This document shows, one piece after another, positions 25,788 through 35,503 of a stretch of DNA of 64,000 bases. Position 1 is the stretch's first letter, and the number at the start of each line of letters is the position of its first letter. Made by a program: the position numbers and the translations under genes. Under the pieces are notes generated by a model, which saw nothing but the letters and a program-made list of their open reading frames with translations, was not told where the DNA came from and ran no database searches. The stretch is from Albidovulum sediminicola (GTDB lineage Bacteria; Pseudomonadota; Alphaproteobacteria; Rhodobacterales; Rhodobacteraceae): positions 1 through 64,000 of the forward strand of contig NZ_JAOWLA010000008.1 in NCBI RefSeq assembly GCF_025751575.1, read 5' to 3'.

Positions 25788-28637
25788 TCACTCGGCCGCC
25801 TCGGCGTAGCTTTCGACGGGCGGACAGATGCAGACCAGGTGGCGGTCCCCATAGACGTTGTCGACACGGCCCACCGGCGGCCAGTACTTGTCGACCCGGA
25901 AGGCACCCGGCGGGAAGCAGCCCTGTTCACGCGAATAGGGGCGGTCCCAGTCGCCGATCAACGCGTTCACCGTGTGGGGGGCGTGCTTCAGCGGGTTGTT
26001 TTCGCGATCGATCTCGCCCGCCTCGACGGCCGCGATCTCGTCCCGGATCGAGAGCATCGCGGTCACGAAGCGGTCCAGCTCGGCCTTGGTCTCGGATTCC
26101 GTCGGCTCCACCATCAGCGTCCCGGCAACCGGCCAGCTCATCGTGGGGGCGTGGAAGCCGTTGTCGATCAGGCGCTTGGCGATGTCATCCACGGTGATGC
26201 CCGCCGTGTCGGCGAAGGCGCGGGTGTCGAGGATGCATTCATGCGCAACCCGGCCCGCCTTGCCCTTGAAGAGGATCGGGTAGGCGCCTTCCAGGCGCTT
26301 GGCGATGTAGTTGGCGTTCAGGATCGCCACCTTGGTTGCCTGGGTCAGCCCCTGCCCGCCCATCATCAGGATATAGGCCCAGCTGATCGGCAGGATCGAG
26401 GCCGAACCCCAGGGCGCGGCCGAGACCGGCCCCTCCGACCCGTTCGTCATGGGATGACCGGGCAGATGCGGCGCCAGATGCGCCTTGACCCCGATCGGCC
26501 CCATGCCCGGACCGCCGCCGCCATGGGGAATGCAAAAGGTCTTGTGCAGGTTGAGGTGGCTGACATCTCCCCCCAGATCACCCGGCCGCACAAGGCCCAC
26601 CATGGCGTTCATGTTGGCCCCGTCGATATAGACCTGGCCGCCGTACTCATGGGTGATCTTGCAGACCTCGCGCACGGTCTCCTCGAAGACGCCGTGGGTG
26701 GAGGGGTAGGTGATCATGCAGGCGGCAAGGTTCGCGCCCGCGGCCTCGGCCTTGGCGCGGAAATCCGCCACGTCGATGTCGCCGTTTTCCGCCGACTTCA
26801 CCACCACGACCTTCATACCCGCCATCTGGGCGGAGGCCGGGTTGGTGCCATGCGCCGAAACCGGGATCAGGCAGATGTCGCGATGCCCCTCACCGCGCGC
26901 GCGGTGATAGGCCTGGATCGTCAGAAGCCCCGCGTATTCCCCCTGCGCGCCGGAGTTGGGCTGAAGGCTCATCGCGTCATAGCCGGTGATGGTGCAGAGT
27001 TTCTCCGACAGGTCGCGGAACAGTTCGGCATAGCCCAGCGCCTGGTCCGAGGGCGCGAAGGGATGGAGGTTGCAGAACTCCGGCCAGGTGATCGGCATCA
27101 TCTCGGCGGCGGCGTTCAGCTTCATCGTGCAAGAGCCCAGCGGGATCATCGCGCGGTCCAGCGCCAGGTCGCGGTCGGCCAGGCGGCGCATGTAGCGCAT
27201 CATCTCGGTCTCGGCCCGGTTCATGTGGAAGACCGGGTGGGCGAGGTAATCGCTGTCGCGCAACAGGCCGTCCGGGATGCGATAGCCCGGCGTGACGCGG
27301 TCGTCCTTCTGGTCGATGCCGAAGGCGCGCCAGAGCCGCTCGATCGTCTCGGAGCGGGTGGTTTCGTCGAGGGCAACGCCGACCTTGGTCGCGCCGACCT
27401 TGCGCAGGTTGATGCGCTCCTTCCGGGCGGCCTTGAGGATGATGCCCTGCATCGGACCGACCTCGACCGTGAACGTGTCGAAGAAGTGCTTCGGCTCGAC
27501 CTTGTAGCCGGCGCGCTCCAGCCCCGCGACGGTGCGCACGGCCTTGCGGTGGATCCGCTGGCCGATGGCCTTCAACCCCTCAGGCCCGTGATAGACCGCG
27601 TAGAAGGAGGCCATGTTGGCCAGAAGCGCCTGCGCCGTGCAGACGTTGGAGGTCGCCTTTTCGCGGCGGATGTGCTGTTCGCGCGTCTGCAGGGACAGCC
27701 GGTAGGCCTTGCCACCCTGCGCGTCGATCGAGACGCCGACGATGCGGCCGGGCATCTGGCGCTTGTGGGCGTCCTTGCAGGCCATGTAGGCGGCGGACGG
27801 CCCGCCATAGCCCATCGGCACGCCGAAACGCTGGGTCGAACCCACGGCGATATCGGCGCCCATCGCGCCCGGCTCTTTCATGATCGTCAGCGCCATGATG
27901 TCGGCGATCACGATGCCGACGGCGTTCGCGGCGTGCAGCTTCGCGATATGGGGCGCGAAATCGGTCAGATGGCCATTGGTGCCGGGATACTGGAAGATCG
28001 CGCCGAAGACCTTGTCGGCATCGATCGCCTCCGGGTCGCCGACGATGATCTCGATCCCCATCGGCGCGGCACGGACCTTCATCACCTCGATGTTCTGCGG
28101 GTGGCAGTTTTCATCGATGAAGAAGGCCGGGGCCTTCGACTTCGCCACGCGCTGCGCCATGGTCATGGCTTCCGCCGCCGCCGTCGCCTCGTCCAGAAGC
28201 GAGGCATTGGCAATTTCAAGCCCCGTCATGTCGCAGACCATGGTCTGGTAGTTCAAGAGCGCCTCAAGCCGGCCCTGGGAAATCTCCGGCTGGTAGGGCG
28301 TGTAGGCGGTGTACCAGGCAGGATTTTCCAGGATGTTGCGCTGGATGGCGGGCGGGCAGACGGTGCCGTAGAACCCCTGCCCGATCATCGAGGTGAAGAC
28401 CTTGTTCTTCTTCGCGACCTGCCGCATGAACCACAGGAGTTCCCGTTCGGACTTGGGCTTACCGAAGTCGAGCGGTGTTTCCTGGCGCAGCGATTGCGGG
28501 ACGGTCTGATCGATCAGTTCGTCGAGGTCCTTCACCCCCAACACCTGGAACATCTCCTCCATCTCTGCCGGAGAGGGGCCGATGTGGCGGCGGTTGGCAA
28601 AGTCATAGGGCCTGTAGTCGGTGGGGGTGAAGGTCAT
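25788..28637 (-). CDS. gcvP: Glycine dehydrogenase (decarboxylating), P protein of the glycine cleavage system
   Basis: 949 residues, the full length for the homodimeric P protein. It has the N-terminal half ([18 protein letters not shown] when allowing for [17 protein letters not shown]) and the C-terminal half with the PLP lysine in [20 protein letters not shown]. It decarboxylates glycine and passes the aminomethyl group to lipoyl-GcvH. AAGGAA precedes the start. It is the last gene of gcvTHP, 12 bases after gcvH, behind a tandem glycine riboswitch. Confidence 0.98.
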   Translation of the reverse strand: MTFTPTDYRPYDFANRRHIGPSPAEMEEMFQVLGVKDLDELIDQTVPQSLRQETPLDFGKPKSERELLWFMRQVAKKNKVFTSMIGQGFYGTVCPPAIQRNILENPAWYTAYTPYQPEISQGRLEALLNYQTMVCDMTGLEIANASLLDEATAAAEAMTMAQRVAKSKAPAFFIDENCHPQNIEVMKVRAAPMGIEIIVGDPEAIDADKVFGAIFQYPGTNGHLTDFAPHIAKLHAANAVGIVIADIMALTIMKEPGAMGADIAVGSTQRFGVPMGYGGPSAAYMACKDAHKRQMPGRIVGVSIDAQGGKAYRLSLQTREQHIRREKATSNVCTAQALLANMASFYAVYHGPEGLKAIGQRIHRKAVRTVAGLERAGYKVEPKHFFDTFTVEVGPMQGIILKAARKERINLRKVGATKVGVALDETTRSETIERLWRAFGIDQKDDRVTPGYRIPDGLLRDSDYLAHPVFHMNRAETEMMRYMRRLADRDLALDRAMIPLGSCTMKLNAAAEMMPITWPEFCNLHPFAPSDQALGYAELFRDLSEKLCTITGYDAMSLQPNSGAQGEYAGLLTIQAYHRARGEGHRDICLIPVSAHGTNPASAQMAGMKVVVVKSAENGDIDVADFRAKAEAAGANLAACMITYPSTHGVFEETVREVCKITHEYGGQVYIDGANMNAMVGLVRPGDLGGDVSHLNLHKTFCIPHGGGGPGMGPIGVKAHLAPHLPGHPMTNGSEGPVSAAPWGSASILPISWAYILMMGGQGLTQATKVAILNANYIAKRLEGAYPILFKGKAGRVAHECILDTRAFADTAGITVDDIAKRLIDNGFHAPTMSWPVAGTLMVEPTESETKAELDRFVTAMLSIRDEIAAVEAGEIDRENNPLKHAPHTVNALIGDWDRPYSREQGCFPPGAFRVDKYWPPVGRVDNVYGDRHLVCICPPVESYAEAAE

Positions 28638-28649
28638 TTCCTTGCGTCC

Positions 28650-29009
28650 TTATCCGATCATCTCGTTATAGGCGGCCTCGTCCATCATCGCGTCGAGCGC
28701 GGACAGATCGGCCACCTTCATCTTGAAAAACCAGGCCTTTCCGCTCGGGTCCTCGTTCACGAGGCCCGGGTTGTCGGCCACCTCGGCGTTGACCTCGACA
28801 ATTTCCCCGTCCAGCGGCGCGCGGATGTCAGAGGCGGCCTTGACGCTTTCGATCACGCAGATCTCGTCATCCTTCGACACCGAGGTGCCAGGTTCGGGCA
28901 GTTCGACGAAGACGACATCGCCCAGCTGCTCGGAGGCGTGGGCCGTGATGCCCACAACGACCACATCGCCATCGACGCGCAGCCATTCGTGATCTTCGGT
29001 ATATTTCAT
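28650..29009 (-). CDS. gcvH: Glycine cleavage system H protein (lipoyl carrier)
   Basis: 119 residues with the full H-protein pattern: [34 protein letters not shown] and lipoylation site ESVKAASDI. It shuttles the aminomethyl group between GcvP and GcvT. CAGGAGA is at good distance from ATG. It lies between gcvT and gcvP with short gaps. Confidence 0.98.
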   Translation of the reverse strand: MKYTEDHEWLRVDGDVVVVGITAHASEQLGDVVFVELPEPGTSVSKDDEICVIESVKAASDIRAPLDGEIVEVNAEVADNPGLVNEDPSGKAWFFKMKVADLSALDAMMDEAAYNEMIG

Positions 29010-29027
29010 CGGGGTTTCTCCTGTTGG

Positions 29028-30155
29028 TCAGCGTTTGTAACGGTTGGGAAGGAAAGGCATGGGCACGATCGCGGCCGGAAGGCGCTTGCCGCGCACATCG
29101 CCGTAGACGGTCGCGCCCTCGGCGAGGTTGGAAGGCAGGTAGGCCATCGCCATCGGCCCCTCGATCGACGGGCCGAACCCGCCCGAGGTGATGGTCCCGA
29201 TGGGCTCGCCCCCCTCGGTCGCGGCAAAGACCTGCGTGCCCTCGCGCATCGGCGCGCGACCCTCGGGCTTCAGCCCGACGCGGCGGCGGGCCGGCCCTTC
29301 GGCCAGTTCGCGCAGGATACGCTCCGCCCCGGGGAAGCCGCCAGCCCGCGCGCCGCCGGCGCGCCGAGCCTTCTGGATCGCCCAGGTCAGGTTCGCCTCG
29401 ACAGGAGAGGTCGTGGTATCGATGTCATGCCCGTAAAGGCACATGCCCGCCTCAAGCCTGAGGGAATCGCGCGCGCCAAGGCCGATGGGCGCGACCTCCT
29501 CCATCGCCAGAAGCGCCTCGCAGAAGGCTCGCGCCTGCGCATCGGGGACCGAGATTTCGTAGCCGTCCTCACCCGTGTAGCCCGAGCGCGAGATCCAAAG
29601 CTCGCTGCCCTCCCAGGGCAGGATCGCGACCTGCATGAAGCTCATCCCTGCCGCCCCCGGCACCAGCCGCGCCAGCGCCGCCTCCGCCGCCGGGCCTTGC
29701 AGGGCGACCAGCGCGCGGTCGGTGATCTCCTCGACCTCGCAGGCGTCGGACAGATGGGCGCGCATGTGGGCCACGTCCTGGCCCTTGCAGGCGGCGTTCA
29801 CGACGACGAACAGGTGATCGCCGCGGTTGGCGAACATCAGGTCATCGAGGATCCCGCCCGCGTCATTGGTGAAAAGCCCGTAGCGCTGCTTGCCCTCGGC
29901 AAGGCCCAGGACATCGACCGGCATCAACTGCTCAAAGGCCAGCGCCGCGTCGGCGACGTTGCCCGACTTCGGCCTGAGGATCACCTGGCCCATATGGCTG
30001 ACATCGAAAAGCCCGGCCTGCGCGCGGGTATGGAGATGTTCCTTCAGCACACCCATCGGGTATTGCACCGGCATCTCGTAGCCCGCGAAGGGCACCATCT
30101 TGCCGCCAAGCGCGATATGCAGATCATAGAGAACCGTGCGTTGCAGGTCGGCCAT
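29028..30155 (-). CDS. gcvT: Glycine cleavage system T protein (aminomethyltransferase)
   Basis: 375 residues. Typical features are TVLYDLHIALGGKMVPFAGY, GLFDVSHMGQ, SRSGYTGEDGYEI, LGARDSLRLEAGMCLYGHD and 'GTITSGGFGPSIEGPMAMAYL'. It releases ammonia and forms methylene-tetrahydrofolate from the H-bound intermediate. GAGAGGGAGAGG precedes ATG. It is the first gene of the operon, about 70 bases after the riboswitch. Confidence 0.97.
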   Translation of the reverse strand: MADLQRTVLYDLHIALGGKMVPFAGYEMPVQYPMGVLKEHLHTRAQAGLFDVSHMGQVILRPKSGNVADAALAFEQLMPVDVLGLAEGKQRYGLFTNDAGGILDDLMFANRGDHLFVVVNAACKGQDVAHMRAHLSDACEVEEITDRALVALQGPAAEAALARLVPGAAGMSFMQVAILPWEGSELWISRSGYTGEDGYEISVPDAQARAFCEALLAMEEVAPIGLGARDSLRLEAGMCLYGHDIDTTTSPVEANLTWAIQKARRAGGARAGGFPGAERILRELAEGPARRRVGLKPEGRAPMREGTQVFAATEGGEPIGTITSGGFGPSIEGPMAMAYLPSNLAEGATVYGDVRGKRLPAAIVPMPFLPNRYKR

Positions 30156-30227
30156 GCCGCCTCTCCCTCTCGCCGGTTTGCAGGTTCCGGCACCGTTCAG
30201 GGCGGACCCATTCCACCCTTGCGATGC

Positions 30228-30400
30228 CCCCTCTGTCCTTTCGCCTGAGATCGTTATCCCTTCGGCGCCCCCGTTTTCGCGGGGGACTCTCCAGAGTCTT
30301 TGGTCATCAGGACGGTCCTTGCGCCTGAGAGTTTACCGGGGCGGTTGCTCCTTCGGCACCGGTCGGGGCCAAGCCCCTGCCGGATTCTCCCGATCCTGAC
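30228..30400 (-). promoter_or_regulatory. Tandem glycine riboswitch upstream of gcvTHP
   Basis: Two glycine aptamers on the minus strand. The first to be transcribed (about 30307-30399) has TCAGGA/TCCTGA as P1, GGTGCCGAAGGAGCAA and AACTCTCAGGCGCAAGGACC. The second (about 30228-30298) has CTCTG/CAGAG as P1, GGCGCCGAAGGGATAA and TCTCAGGCGAAAGGAC. Tandem forms bind glycine cooperatively and usually switch gcv genes on. The second aptamer ends about 70 bases before gcvT. Confidence 0.95.
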
Positions 30401-30527
30401 GGCATATCAATAGCCGGGCGACGGGGGGGCTGGCAAGTGTGTATGCAACGGGATACTTTGTTGCGCGGCGCGCTGTCCGGGCGAAATTCCCTTGCGCACC
30501 GACCGGAAGGCACGCATCTCTCGGGTC

Positions 30528-31094
30528 ATGGGAACCGACCGCCACCCCGCCTTTTTCGGCTACGGATCGCTTGTGAACCTGGCCACCCACGACCACGCGC
30601 CCAATACGCCGGTCAGGCTCGACGGTTGGCGGCGGGTTTGGCGCCAGACGGTGCTGCGGCCCTATGCCTTCCTGTCGGCGGAGCCGGCCCCGGGCGCGAT
30701 CGACGGAATTGTGGCCGCGGTGCCAGGCCGGAACTGGGCGGCGCTCGACGCGCGCGAGGGCGCCTACCGCCGCCACCGGCTGGGCGCGGGCGCACTCACA
30801 GTACCGGAATGGGCCGACACGGTGGAAATCTACGCCATCGACCCCGCCCACCACGCGCCCGACGTGGCGCATCCGATCCTGCTGAGCTATCTCGACGTGG
30901 TGGTGCAGGGCTTCCTGCACCAGTTCGGCGCAGAGGGCGCGCGCCGGTTCTTCGCGACGACGGCGGGCTGGAGCGCGATCCACGACGATCGCGCGGCGCC
31001 GCTCTACCCCCGCCATCAGGTCCTGACGGGGGCGGAACGGCGCCTTGTCGATGACTGCCTGGAGGAATGGGGCGTGCAACGCCTGCCGGGCTGA
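30528..31094 (+). CDS. Gamma-glutamylcyclotransferase-like family protein
   Basis: 188 residues with the family N-terminus AFFGYGSLVN (residues about 8-17) and a later 'DGIVAAVPGRNWAALDARE' region whose Asp/Glu could correspond to the catalytic acid. Such proteins act on gamma-glutamyl or related amide bonds by internal cyclisation; the substrate is unknown. ATG 30528 is preferred since the fold begins right after; an in-frame TTG at 30492 is possible. It is divergent from gcvTHP and convergent with the small oxygenase-like gene. Confidence 0.78.
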   Translation: MGTDRHPAFFGYGSLVNLATHDHAPNTPVRLDGWRRVWRQTVLRPYAFLSAEPAPGAIDGIVAAVPGRNWAALDAREGAYRRHRLGAGALTVPEWADTVEIYAIDPAHHAPDVAHPILLSYLDVVVQGFLHQFGAEGARRFFATTAGWSAIHDDRAAPLYPRHQVLTGAERRLVDDCLEEWGVQRLPG

Positions 31095-31101
31095 GCGGCC
31101 C

Positions 31102-31389
31102 CTAGCCGCGCAGCGGGAACATCATTTCGTAGATCTGGACATCCGGGGCGCCCACGACCTTGTAGGCGGCGGGGATCGTTCGCGCCATCTCGCTCTGGCG
31201 GAACTCCGCGATCGCCTCGGCCGAGTCCCACAGGTAAAAGCCGCCATAGTGGTTGGGCTTGGTCGATTTCAGGTAGAACTTCTGCACCAGCGAGGGCAGC
31301 GCGCGAAACGCAGGGGCGCGCTCATGTGCGACCTGGAGGGCCTCGCGCTCGGTGAGGGTCGTTTCGAACTGGACGAATTGAGCGAACAT
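31102..31389 (-). CDS. Small YdhR/antibiotic-monooxygenase-like protein
   Basis: 95 residues, starting MFAQFVQFETTLTEREA with AGGAGA upstream. The pattern 'FVQKFYLKSTKPNHYGGFYLWDSAEAIAEFRQSE' resembles dimeric alpha/beta-barrel YdhR-type or antibiotic biosynthesis monooxygenase-like proteins ('GGFYLW' strand). The function is unclear; these are often small cofactor-free oxygenases or binders. It is divergent from a LysR regulator that probably controls it. Confidence 0.75.
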   Translation of the reverse strand: MFAQFVQFETTLTEREALQVAHERAPAFRALPSLVQKFYLKSTKPNHYGGFYLWDSAEAIAEFRQSEMARTIPAAYKVVGAPDVQIYEMMFPLRG

Positions 31390-31455
31390 CTTCTTCTCCT
31401 GTCTGCGGTGGGGTCCGGATCGGGTCATCCGATCTGGGTTCAGAGTGCCCTGTTC

Positions 31456-31471
31456 ATTTCCGCAATGAAAT
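31456..31471. promoter_or_regulatory. Possible LysR-binding palindrome
   Basis: ATTTCCGCAATGAAAT has 5-bp arms ATTTC/GAAAT around six bases and fits the loose T-N11-A form. It lies midway in the 125-base gap between the YdhR-like gene and the lysR gene. Confidence 0.4.
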
Positions 31472-31514
31472 TCGCTAATCTTGAAAGATATACTTGCAAA
31501 AACGGACAGGTGAG

Positions 31515-32468
31515 ATGTCGTCGGACACGGGTGCGCCCTCTTCACGGCTCGACTGGAACGACCTAGAACTGATCCTCGCGATCTGCCGGGCGGAAAGCCT
31601 TTCAGGCGCGGCGCGGATACTTGGCCAGACCCATTCGACGATCTTCCGCCGGATCAACGCCGCCGAGGCCCGCACCGGGGTGCGCTTCTTCGACCGCTTC
31701 CCGCACGGCTACGTCATGACCGACGCCGGCCGCGCCGCGATGGCCCATGCGGAGCGGATCGAGAACGAGGTACACGCGCTTGGCCGCGAGATCCTGGGGC
31801 GCGACGAAAGCCTGAGCGGGCGCATCCGAATGACCTGCCCCGAATCCTTCGCCGAGGAACATGCCCCCGGTATCCTCGCCCGGTTCTGCCACAAGCACCC
31901 GGACATCCAGATCGACCTTGCCCCCGGCCATGGCGCTGCAGACCTGAACCGGCGCGAGGCCGAGGTGGCGATACGCGCGACCCGCGCGGCACCCGACAGC
32001 GCCTTCGGCCGCAAGATCTGCGAATTTCGCTTCGCGCTCTATTCCAGCCCCGATTACCTCGCGCGCGAGGGGCACAAGACCCTGCCAGAGCACAACTTCT
32101 GCCTGATCGAAGGGACAATGGGCTGGCTCGTGCCGCGGGTGTGGAAAACGCCCGAGCAGGGCGACCAGCGCACCGTGTTCCAATGCCGTGCGTCGCGCGC
32201 GGTTCAGAACGCGGCGGCGGAGGGCCTGGGGTTGACCCTCCTGCCCTGCTACGTAGGCGATGCCGACGACCGGCTTCTGCGGGTGTCCGATCCGATCGCC
32301 TGGCTCGACCTCGACCTATGGGTGCTGACACACCGGGACCTGACCAACACCGCGCGGGTGCGGGCGCTGATGACCCACCTTTACGGGGAGTTGAGCGCCC
32401 GCGCCTACTATTTCGGCGGCGACATGAAGCAGACCCACAAGGTGAACTACCTCAGGCGCGGCGCCTGA
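31515..32468 (+). CDS. LysR-family transcriptional regulator
   Basis: 317 residues. The N-terminal HTH reads LDWNDLELILAICRAESLSG, AARILGQTHSTIFRRI and FFDRFPHGYVMTDAG, followed by a LysR substrate-binding domain. The N-terminus is of the subtype with 'HSTIFRRINAAE', common to regulators of divergently transcribed small oxygenases. Start ATG 31515 follows AGGTGAG closely; an in-frame TTG at 31494 is possible. It probably controls the divergent YdhR-like gene through the palindrome at 31456. Confidence 0.88.
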   Translation: MSSDTGAPSSRLDWNDLELILAICRAESLSGAARILGQTHSTIFRRINAAEARTGVRFFDRFPHGYVMTDAGRAAMAHAERIENEVHALGREILGRDESLSGRIRMTCPESFAEEHAPGILARFCHKHPDIQIDLAPGHGAADLNRREAEVAIRATRAAPDSAFGRKICEFRFALYSSPDYLAREGHKTLPEHNFCLIEGTMGWLVPRVWKTPEQGDQRTVFQCRASRAVQNAAAEGLGLTLLPCYVGDADDRLLRVSDPIAWLDLDLWVLTHRDLTNTARVRALMTHLYGELSARAYYFGGDMKQTHKVNYLRRGA

Positions 32469-32484
32469 GGCGGCCTAGCCCCGC

Positions 32485-33807
32485 CTAGCCCCGCGCGCGG
32501 ATCTTTTGCAGAAGCGGCATCAGATCGGCCATCTCGGGCCCGTGCGCCTGTCCGGTCAGGGCAAGGCGAAGCGGCATGAAAAGGCCCTTGCCCTTGCGCC
32601 CGGTCTTTTCCTTGACCGCGCCGGTCCATTCGGCCCAGGTCGCCTCGGTGAACGGCGGTTCAGGCAGCAGCGCCATCGCTTGCGCGACGAACTCCGCGTC
32701 CTCGGGGGCGATCACAGGCTCCGCACCGTCGCGGCACAGATCCCACCATCCCGCCAGATCGTCGAGCTTGGTGATGTTCTTCGACGCCACCGCCCAGAAG
32801 CGTTCGGCCTTGTCCGCCGGAACGCCCAGGGCCGCAATCCGGTCCTTGACCGCCTCGTAGGGCAGCGCCTGGTTGCGGGCGCGGGTCAGTGGCCAGAGGT
32901 CCTCGGCGTCGAACTTGGTCGGCGCGGCGCCGAATTGCGACAGGTCGAACCCCTCGGCGATTTCATCCAGCGACATCTTCAACTCGACCGGCTGGGACGA
33001 TCCAAGCCGCGCCATCAGACTCAACAGCGCCTCTTTCGCGACGCCCTGCGCACGCAGGTCGCGCAAGGACAGCGTGCCGAGGCGTTTCGACAGCCCCTCA
33101 CCCTGCGGGCCGGTCAGCAGCGAGTGGTGCGCGAAGGCGGGCGGCGTGCCGCCGATGGCCTGCATGATCTGGATCTGGGTCGCGGTGTTGGTCACATGGT
33201 CCGCGCCGCGCACGATATGGGTGATGCCCATGTCCACGTCATCGACCGACGAGGCGAAGGTATAAAGCACCTGCCCGTCGGCGCGGATCAGGACCGGGTC
33301 CGAGACCGAGGCGGTGTCGATCGACACCGCGCCGAGGATCCCGTCCTCCCACTCGGTCCGCTTCTGGTCGAGCAGGAAGCGCCAGTAACCCTCACGCTCG
33401 CCGCGAAGACGGGTCTTGTCATCGTCCGACAGCTTCAGCGCCGCACGGTCGTAGACCGGGGGCTTGCCCATGTTCAGAAGCTTCTTGCGCTTCAGGTCCA
33501 GTTCGGTCGGCGTCTCGAAGCATTCGTAGAACACGTCCTTCGCCCGCAGCTCCTCGGCCACCGCGGCGTAGCGGTCCAGCCGGTCGGACTGCCGCTCGAC
33601 CCGGTCCCAGGTGAGGCCCAGCCACTCCAGGTCCTGCTTGATCCCGTCGGCATATTCCTGCTTCGACCGTTCCCGGTCGGTGTCGTCCAGGCGCAGGATG
33701 AAGCTGCCGCCGGTCTTGCGGGCGATCAGGTAGTTCATCAGCGCGGTGCGCAGGTTGCCCACGTGGATATAGCCGGTCGGCGAGGGCGCGAAACGGGTGA
33801 CGGTCAT
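32485..33807 (-). CDS. gltX: Glutamyl-tRNA synthetase
   Basis: 440 residues. Class I motifs are visible: HIGH equivalent in FAPSPTGYIHVGNLRTAL, the RLDDTDRERS segment, and KMSKS equivalent LSKRLG in QGEGLSKRLGTLSL. It charges tRNA-Glu (and perhaps tRNA-Gln in this lineage). CAGGAGG lies directly before ATG 33807; a much longer frame upstream is spurious. The sequence HHSLLTGPQGEG and the 440-residue length are typical of the shorter alphaproteobacterial GluRS form; these genomes may carry a second gltX elsewhere. Confidence 0.95.
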   Translation of the reverse strand: MTVTRFAPSPTGYIHVGNLRTALMNYLIARKTGGSFILRLDDTDRERSKQEYADGIKQDLEWLGLTWDRVERQSDRLDRYAAVAEELRAKDVFYECFETPTELDLKRKKLLNMGKPPVYDRAALKLSDDDKTRLRGEREGYWRFLLDQKRTEWEDGILGAVSIDTASVSDPVLIRADGQVLYTFASSVDDVDMGITHIVRGADHVTNTATQIQIMQAIGGTPPAFAHHSLLTGPQGEGLSKRLGTLSLRDLRAQGVAKEALLSLMARLGSSQPVELKMSLDEIAEGFDLSQFGAAPTKFDAEDLWPLTRARNQALPYEAVKDRIAALGVPADKAERFWAVASKNITKLDDLAGWWDLCRDGAEPVIAPEDAEFVAQAMALLPEPPFTEATWAEWTGAVKEKTGRKGKGLFMPLRLALTGQAHGPEMADLMPLLQKIRARG

Positions 33808-33885
33808 CGGAAAGCCTCCTGTTGGCGCCCCCTCTTTCACAGGACGCGCATTTTGTCCATATGAGGGCGGTTGAAGGAGAGCGGC

Positions 33886-34293
33886 ATGAACGACTGGCTG
33901 GGGCGCGCGGCGCCCGACCTCGAGGCGATCGAACTTATGGCCCACGCCACGGTGGCCGATCTGCCCGCGCAGTTCGCGGAGCCCGCGCGCGGCGTGCTGA
34001 TCCGGGTTGAGGACTTCGCGCCCGAGGAGATCCTGGACGAGATGTCGGTCGAGGACCCGTTCGAACTGACCGGCCTTTATGAAGGCATCCCGATGACCGA
34101 GAAGTCGGTGATGGATGTCGTGGACCGGCCCGACACGATCTGGCTGTTCCGACGCCCCATCCTGGATGAATGGGCCGAACGGGGTGACGTCACGCTGGGC
34201 CAGATGGTGGCCCATGTCATGATCCACGAACTGGCCCACCATTTCGGCTGGTCGGACGAGGAGATCGCCGAAATCGACCGCTGGTGGGAATAG
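33886..34293 (+). CDS. Zinc metallopeptidase-like protein (DUF1025/minimal gluzincin type)
   Basis: 135 residues. The C-terminal HVMIHELAHHFGWSDEEIAEID carries HExxH followed by a downstream acidic residue, as in the small zincin family. Earlier motifs are VRVEDFAPEEIL-like 'LIRVEDFAPEEI' and LTGLYEGIPMTEKSV. GAAGGAG lies before ATG 33886. The cellular role of this family is not known. It is divergent from gltX. Confidence 0.85.
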   Translation: MNDWLGRAAPDLEAIELMAHATVADLPAQFAEPARGVLIRVEDFAPEEILDEMSVEDPFELTGLYEGIPMTEKSVMDVVDRPDTIWLFRRPILDEWAERGDVTLGQMVAHVMIHELAHHFGWSDEEIAEIDRWWE

Positions 34294-34354
34294 GGCCGCT
34301 TGGCCAGGGGGGCGCTTCGGCCTAGTCTTTGCCCGACGTGACCGGAGCGCCGCC

Positions 34355-34708
34355 ATGATCCACGCCCTTCTTGCCCTGCTGACCTGCCAGCTTGCCGGAG
34401 AGGCGATCGGGCGCGCCCTGGCGGTTCCCCTGCCCGGCCCGGTGATCGGGATGCTCATGATGGTGGGCCTGTTCCTGGCCGTGCCCCGGTTCGCCGAATT
34501 CATGCGCCCCACGACGCAAGGCATCCTTGGGAACCTTTCGCTGCTCTTCGTGCCGGCGGGCGTGGGCGTGGTCGGCCATATCTCAACCCTTGGGGCGCAG
34601 GCGGTATCGCTGCTGATCGCGGTGGTGGTCTCGACCGTGCTCTCCATCGCGGTGGGCGCCGGGGTCTTCGTGGCCGTGGCGCGGCTGACGGGGGCCGGGG
34701 ATGAGTGA
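34355..34708 (+). CDS. CidA/LrgA family membrane protein
   Basis: 117 residues with four hydrophobic segments. The pattern 'LLTCQLAGEAIGRALAVPLPGPVIGML' is the LrgA/CidA signature. This holin-like family works with an LrgB partner in murein hydrolase control or as a small-metabolite exporter. It overlaps the LrgB gene by eight bases. Confidence 0.9.
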   Translation: MIHALLALLTCQLAGEAIGRALAVPLPGPVIGMLMMVGLFLAVPRFAEFMRPTTQGILGNLSLLFVPAGVGVVGHISTLGAQAVSLLIAVVVSTVLSIAVGAGVFVAVARLTGAGDE

Positions 34709-35417
34709 GCTTGCCGCATTCTGGAGCTATCTGTCCGAAGGCCCGCTCCTTTGGCTCGCGCTAACGCTGGCGGCCTATGTCGTGGGCGACGCCTGTTTCC
34801 GCTGGTCGGGGCGCAAGCCTTGGGTCAACTCCGTCCTGATCGCGGTCGCGATCCTGGCGGCGATCCTCTGGGGCACGGGCACCCCCTACGGCACCTATTT
34901 CGAGGGGGCGCAGTTCGTTCACTTCCTGCTGGGCCCCGCGACGGTGGCCCTGTCGCTGCCGCTTTTCGACAACCTCAACCGGCTTCGGCGCGCGACGCTG
35001 CCAGTGGTCGCGGCGCTGATCGCGGGCTCCGCCACCGCCACGGGTTCCGCGGTGGCCATTGCCTGGGCCCTGGGCGCGGGACCGACCCAGCTTGCCTCCA
35101 TCGCGCCGAAATCGGCCACCGCCCCCGTCGCCATCGGCATCGCCGAGCGCGTGGGTGGCGCGCCGACGCTGACGGCCGTGCTCGTCATCCTGACGGGGAT
35201 CGTGGGCGCGGTGGCCGCAACGCCCCTGCTCGACGCGCTCGGCATCCGCGACTGGCGGGCGCGGGGGCTGGCCGTCGGCATCGCGAGCCACGGGATCGGC
35301 ACCGCGCGCGCCTTTCAGGTCAACACCACGGCCGGCGCCTTCGCCGGGCTTGGCATGGCGCTGAACGCCATCGCCACGGCCTTCGTCGCGCCCCTGGTGC
35401 TTTGGCTGTTCCTCTGA
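34701..35417 (+). CDS. LrgB family membrane protein
   Basis: 238 residues, multi-spanning, with LrgB landmarks FLLGPATVALSLPL, IAPKSATAPVAIGIAERVGG, and ASHGIGTARAFQ. It forms a pair with the preceding LrgA-like protein; the related plant PLGL transporter moves glycolate/glycerate, and bacterial pairs can export pyruvate or related acids. The direction and substrate here are unknown. Confidence 0.92.
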   Translation: MSELAAFWSYLSEGPLLWLALTLAAYVVGDACFRWSGRKPWVNSVLIAVAILAAILWGTGTPYGTYFEGAQFVHFLLGPATVALSLPLFDNLNRLRRATLPVVAALIAGSATATGSAVAIAWALGAGPTQLASIAPKSATAPVAIGIAERVGGAPTLTAVLVILTGIVGAVAATPLLDALGIRDWRARGLAVGIASHGIGTARAFQVNTTAGAFAGLGMALNAIATAFVAPLVLWLFL

Positions 35418-35503
35418 TCCCCCGGCGTGACACGGCATTGTGAACCGCCATCGCCACCAAGCGCCCTAGACTGCCCCGATCAGAAGAACATGGGGAGAGA
35501 AAC

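Noticed and set aside
25590-30248. 1552-codon plus-strand frame opposite gcvTHP
   Set aside because: It is the complement of three clear genes on the minus strand, in GC-rich DNA where antisense frames stay open; composition is Arg/His/Gly-rich without domains.
33808-34719. Upstream extension of gltX making a 744-residue protein
   Set aside because: The extra 300 residues lie antisense to the metallopeptidase and LrgA genes, and a perfect ribosome site and class I start motif mark 33807 as the start.
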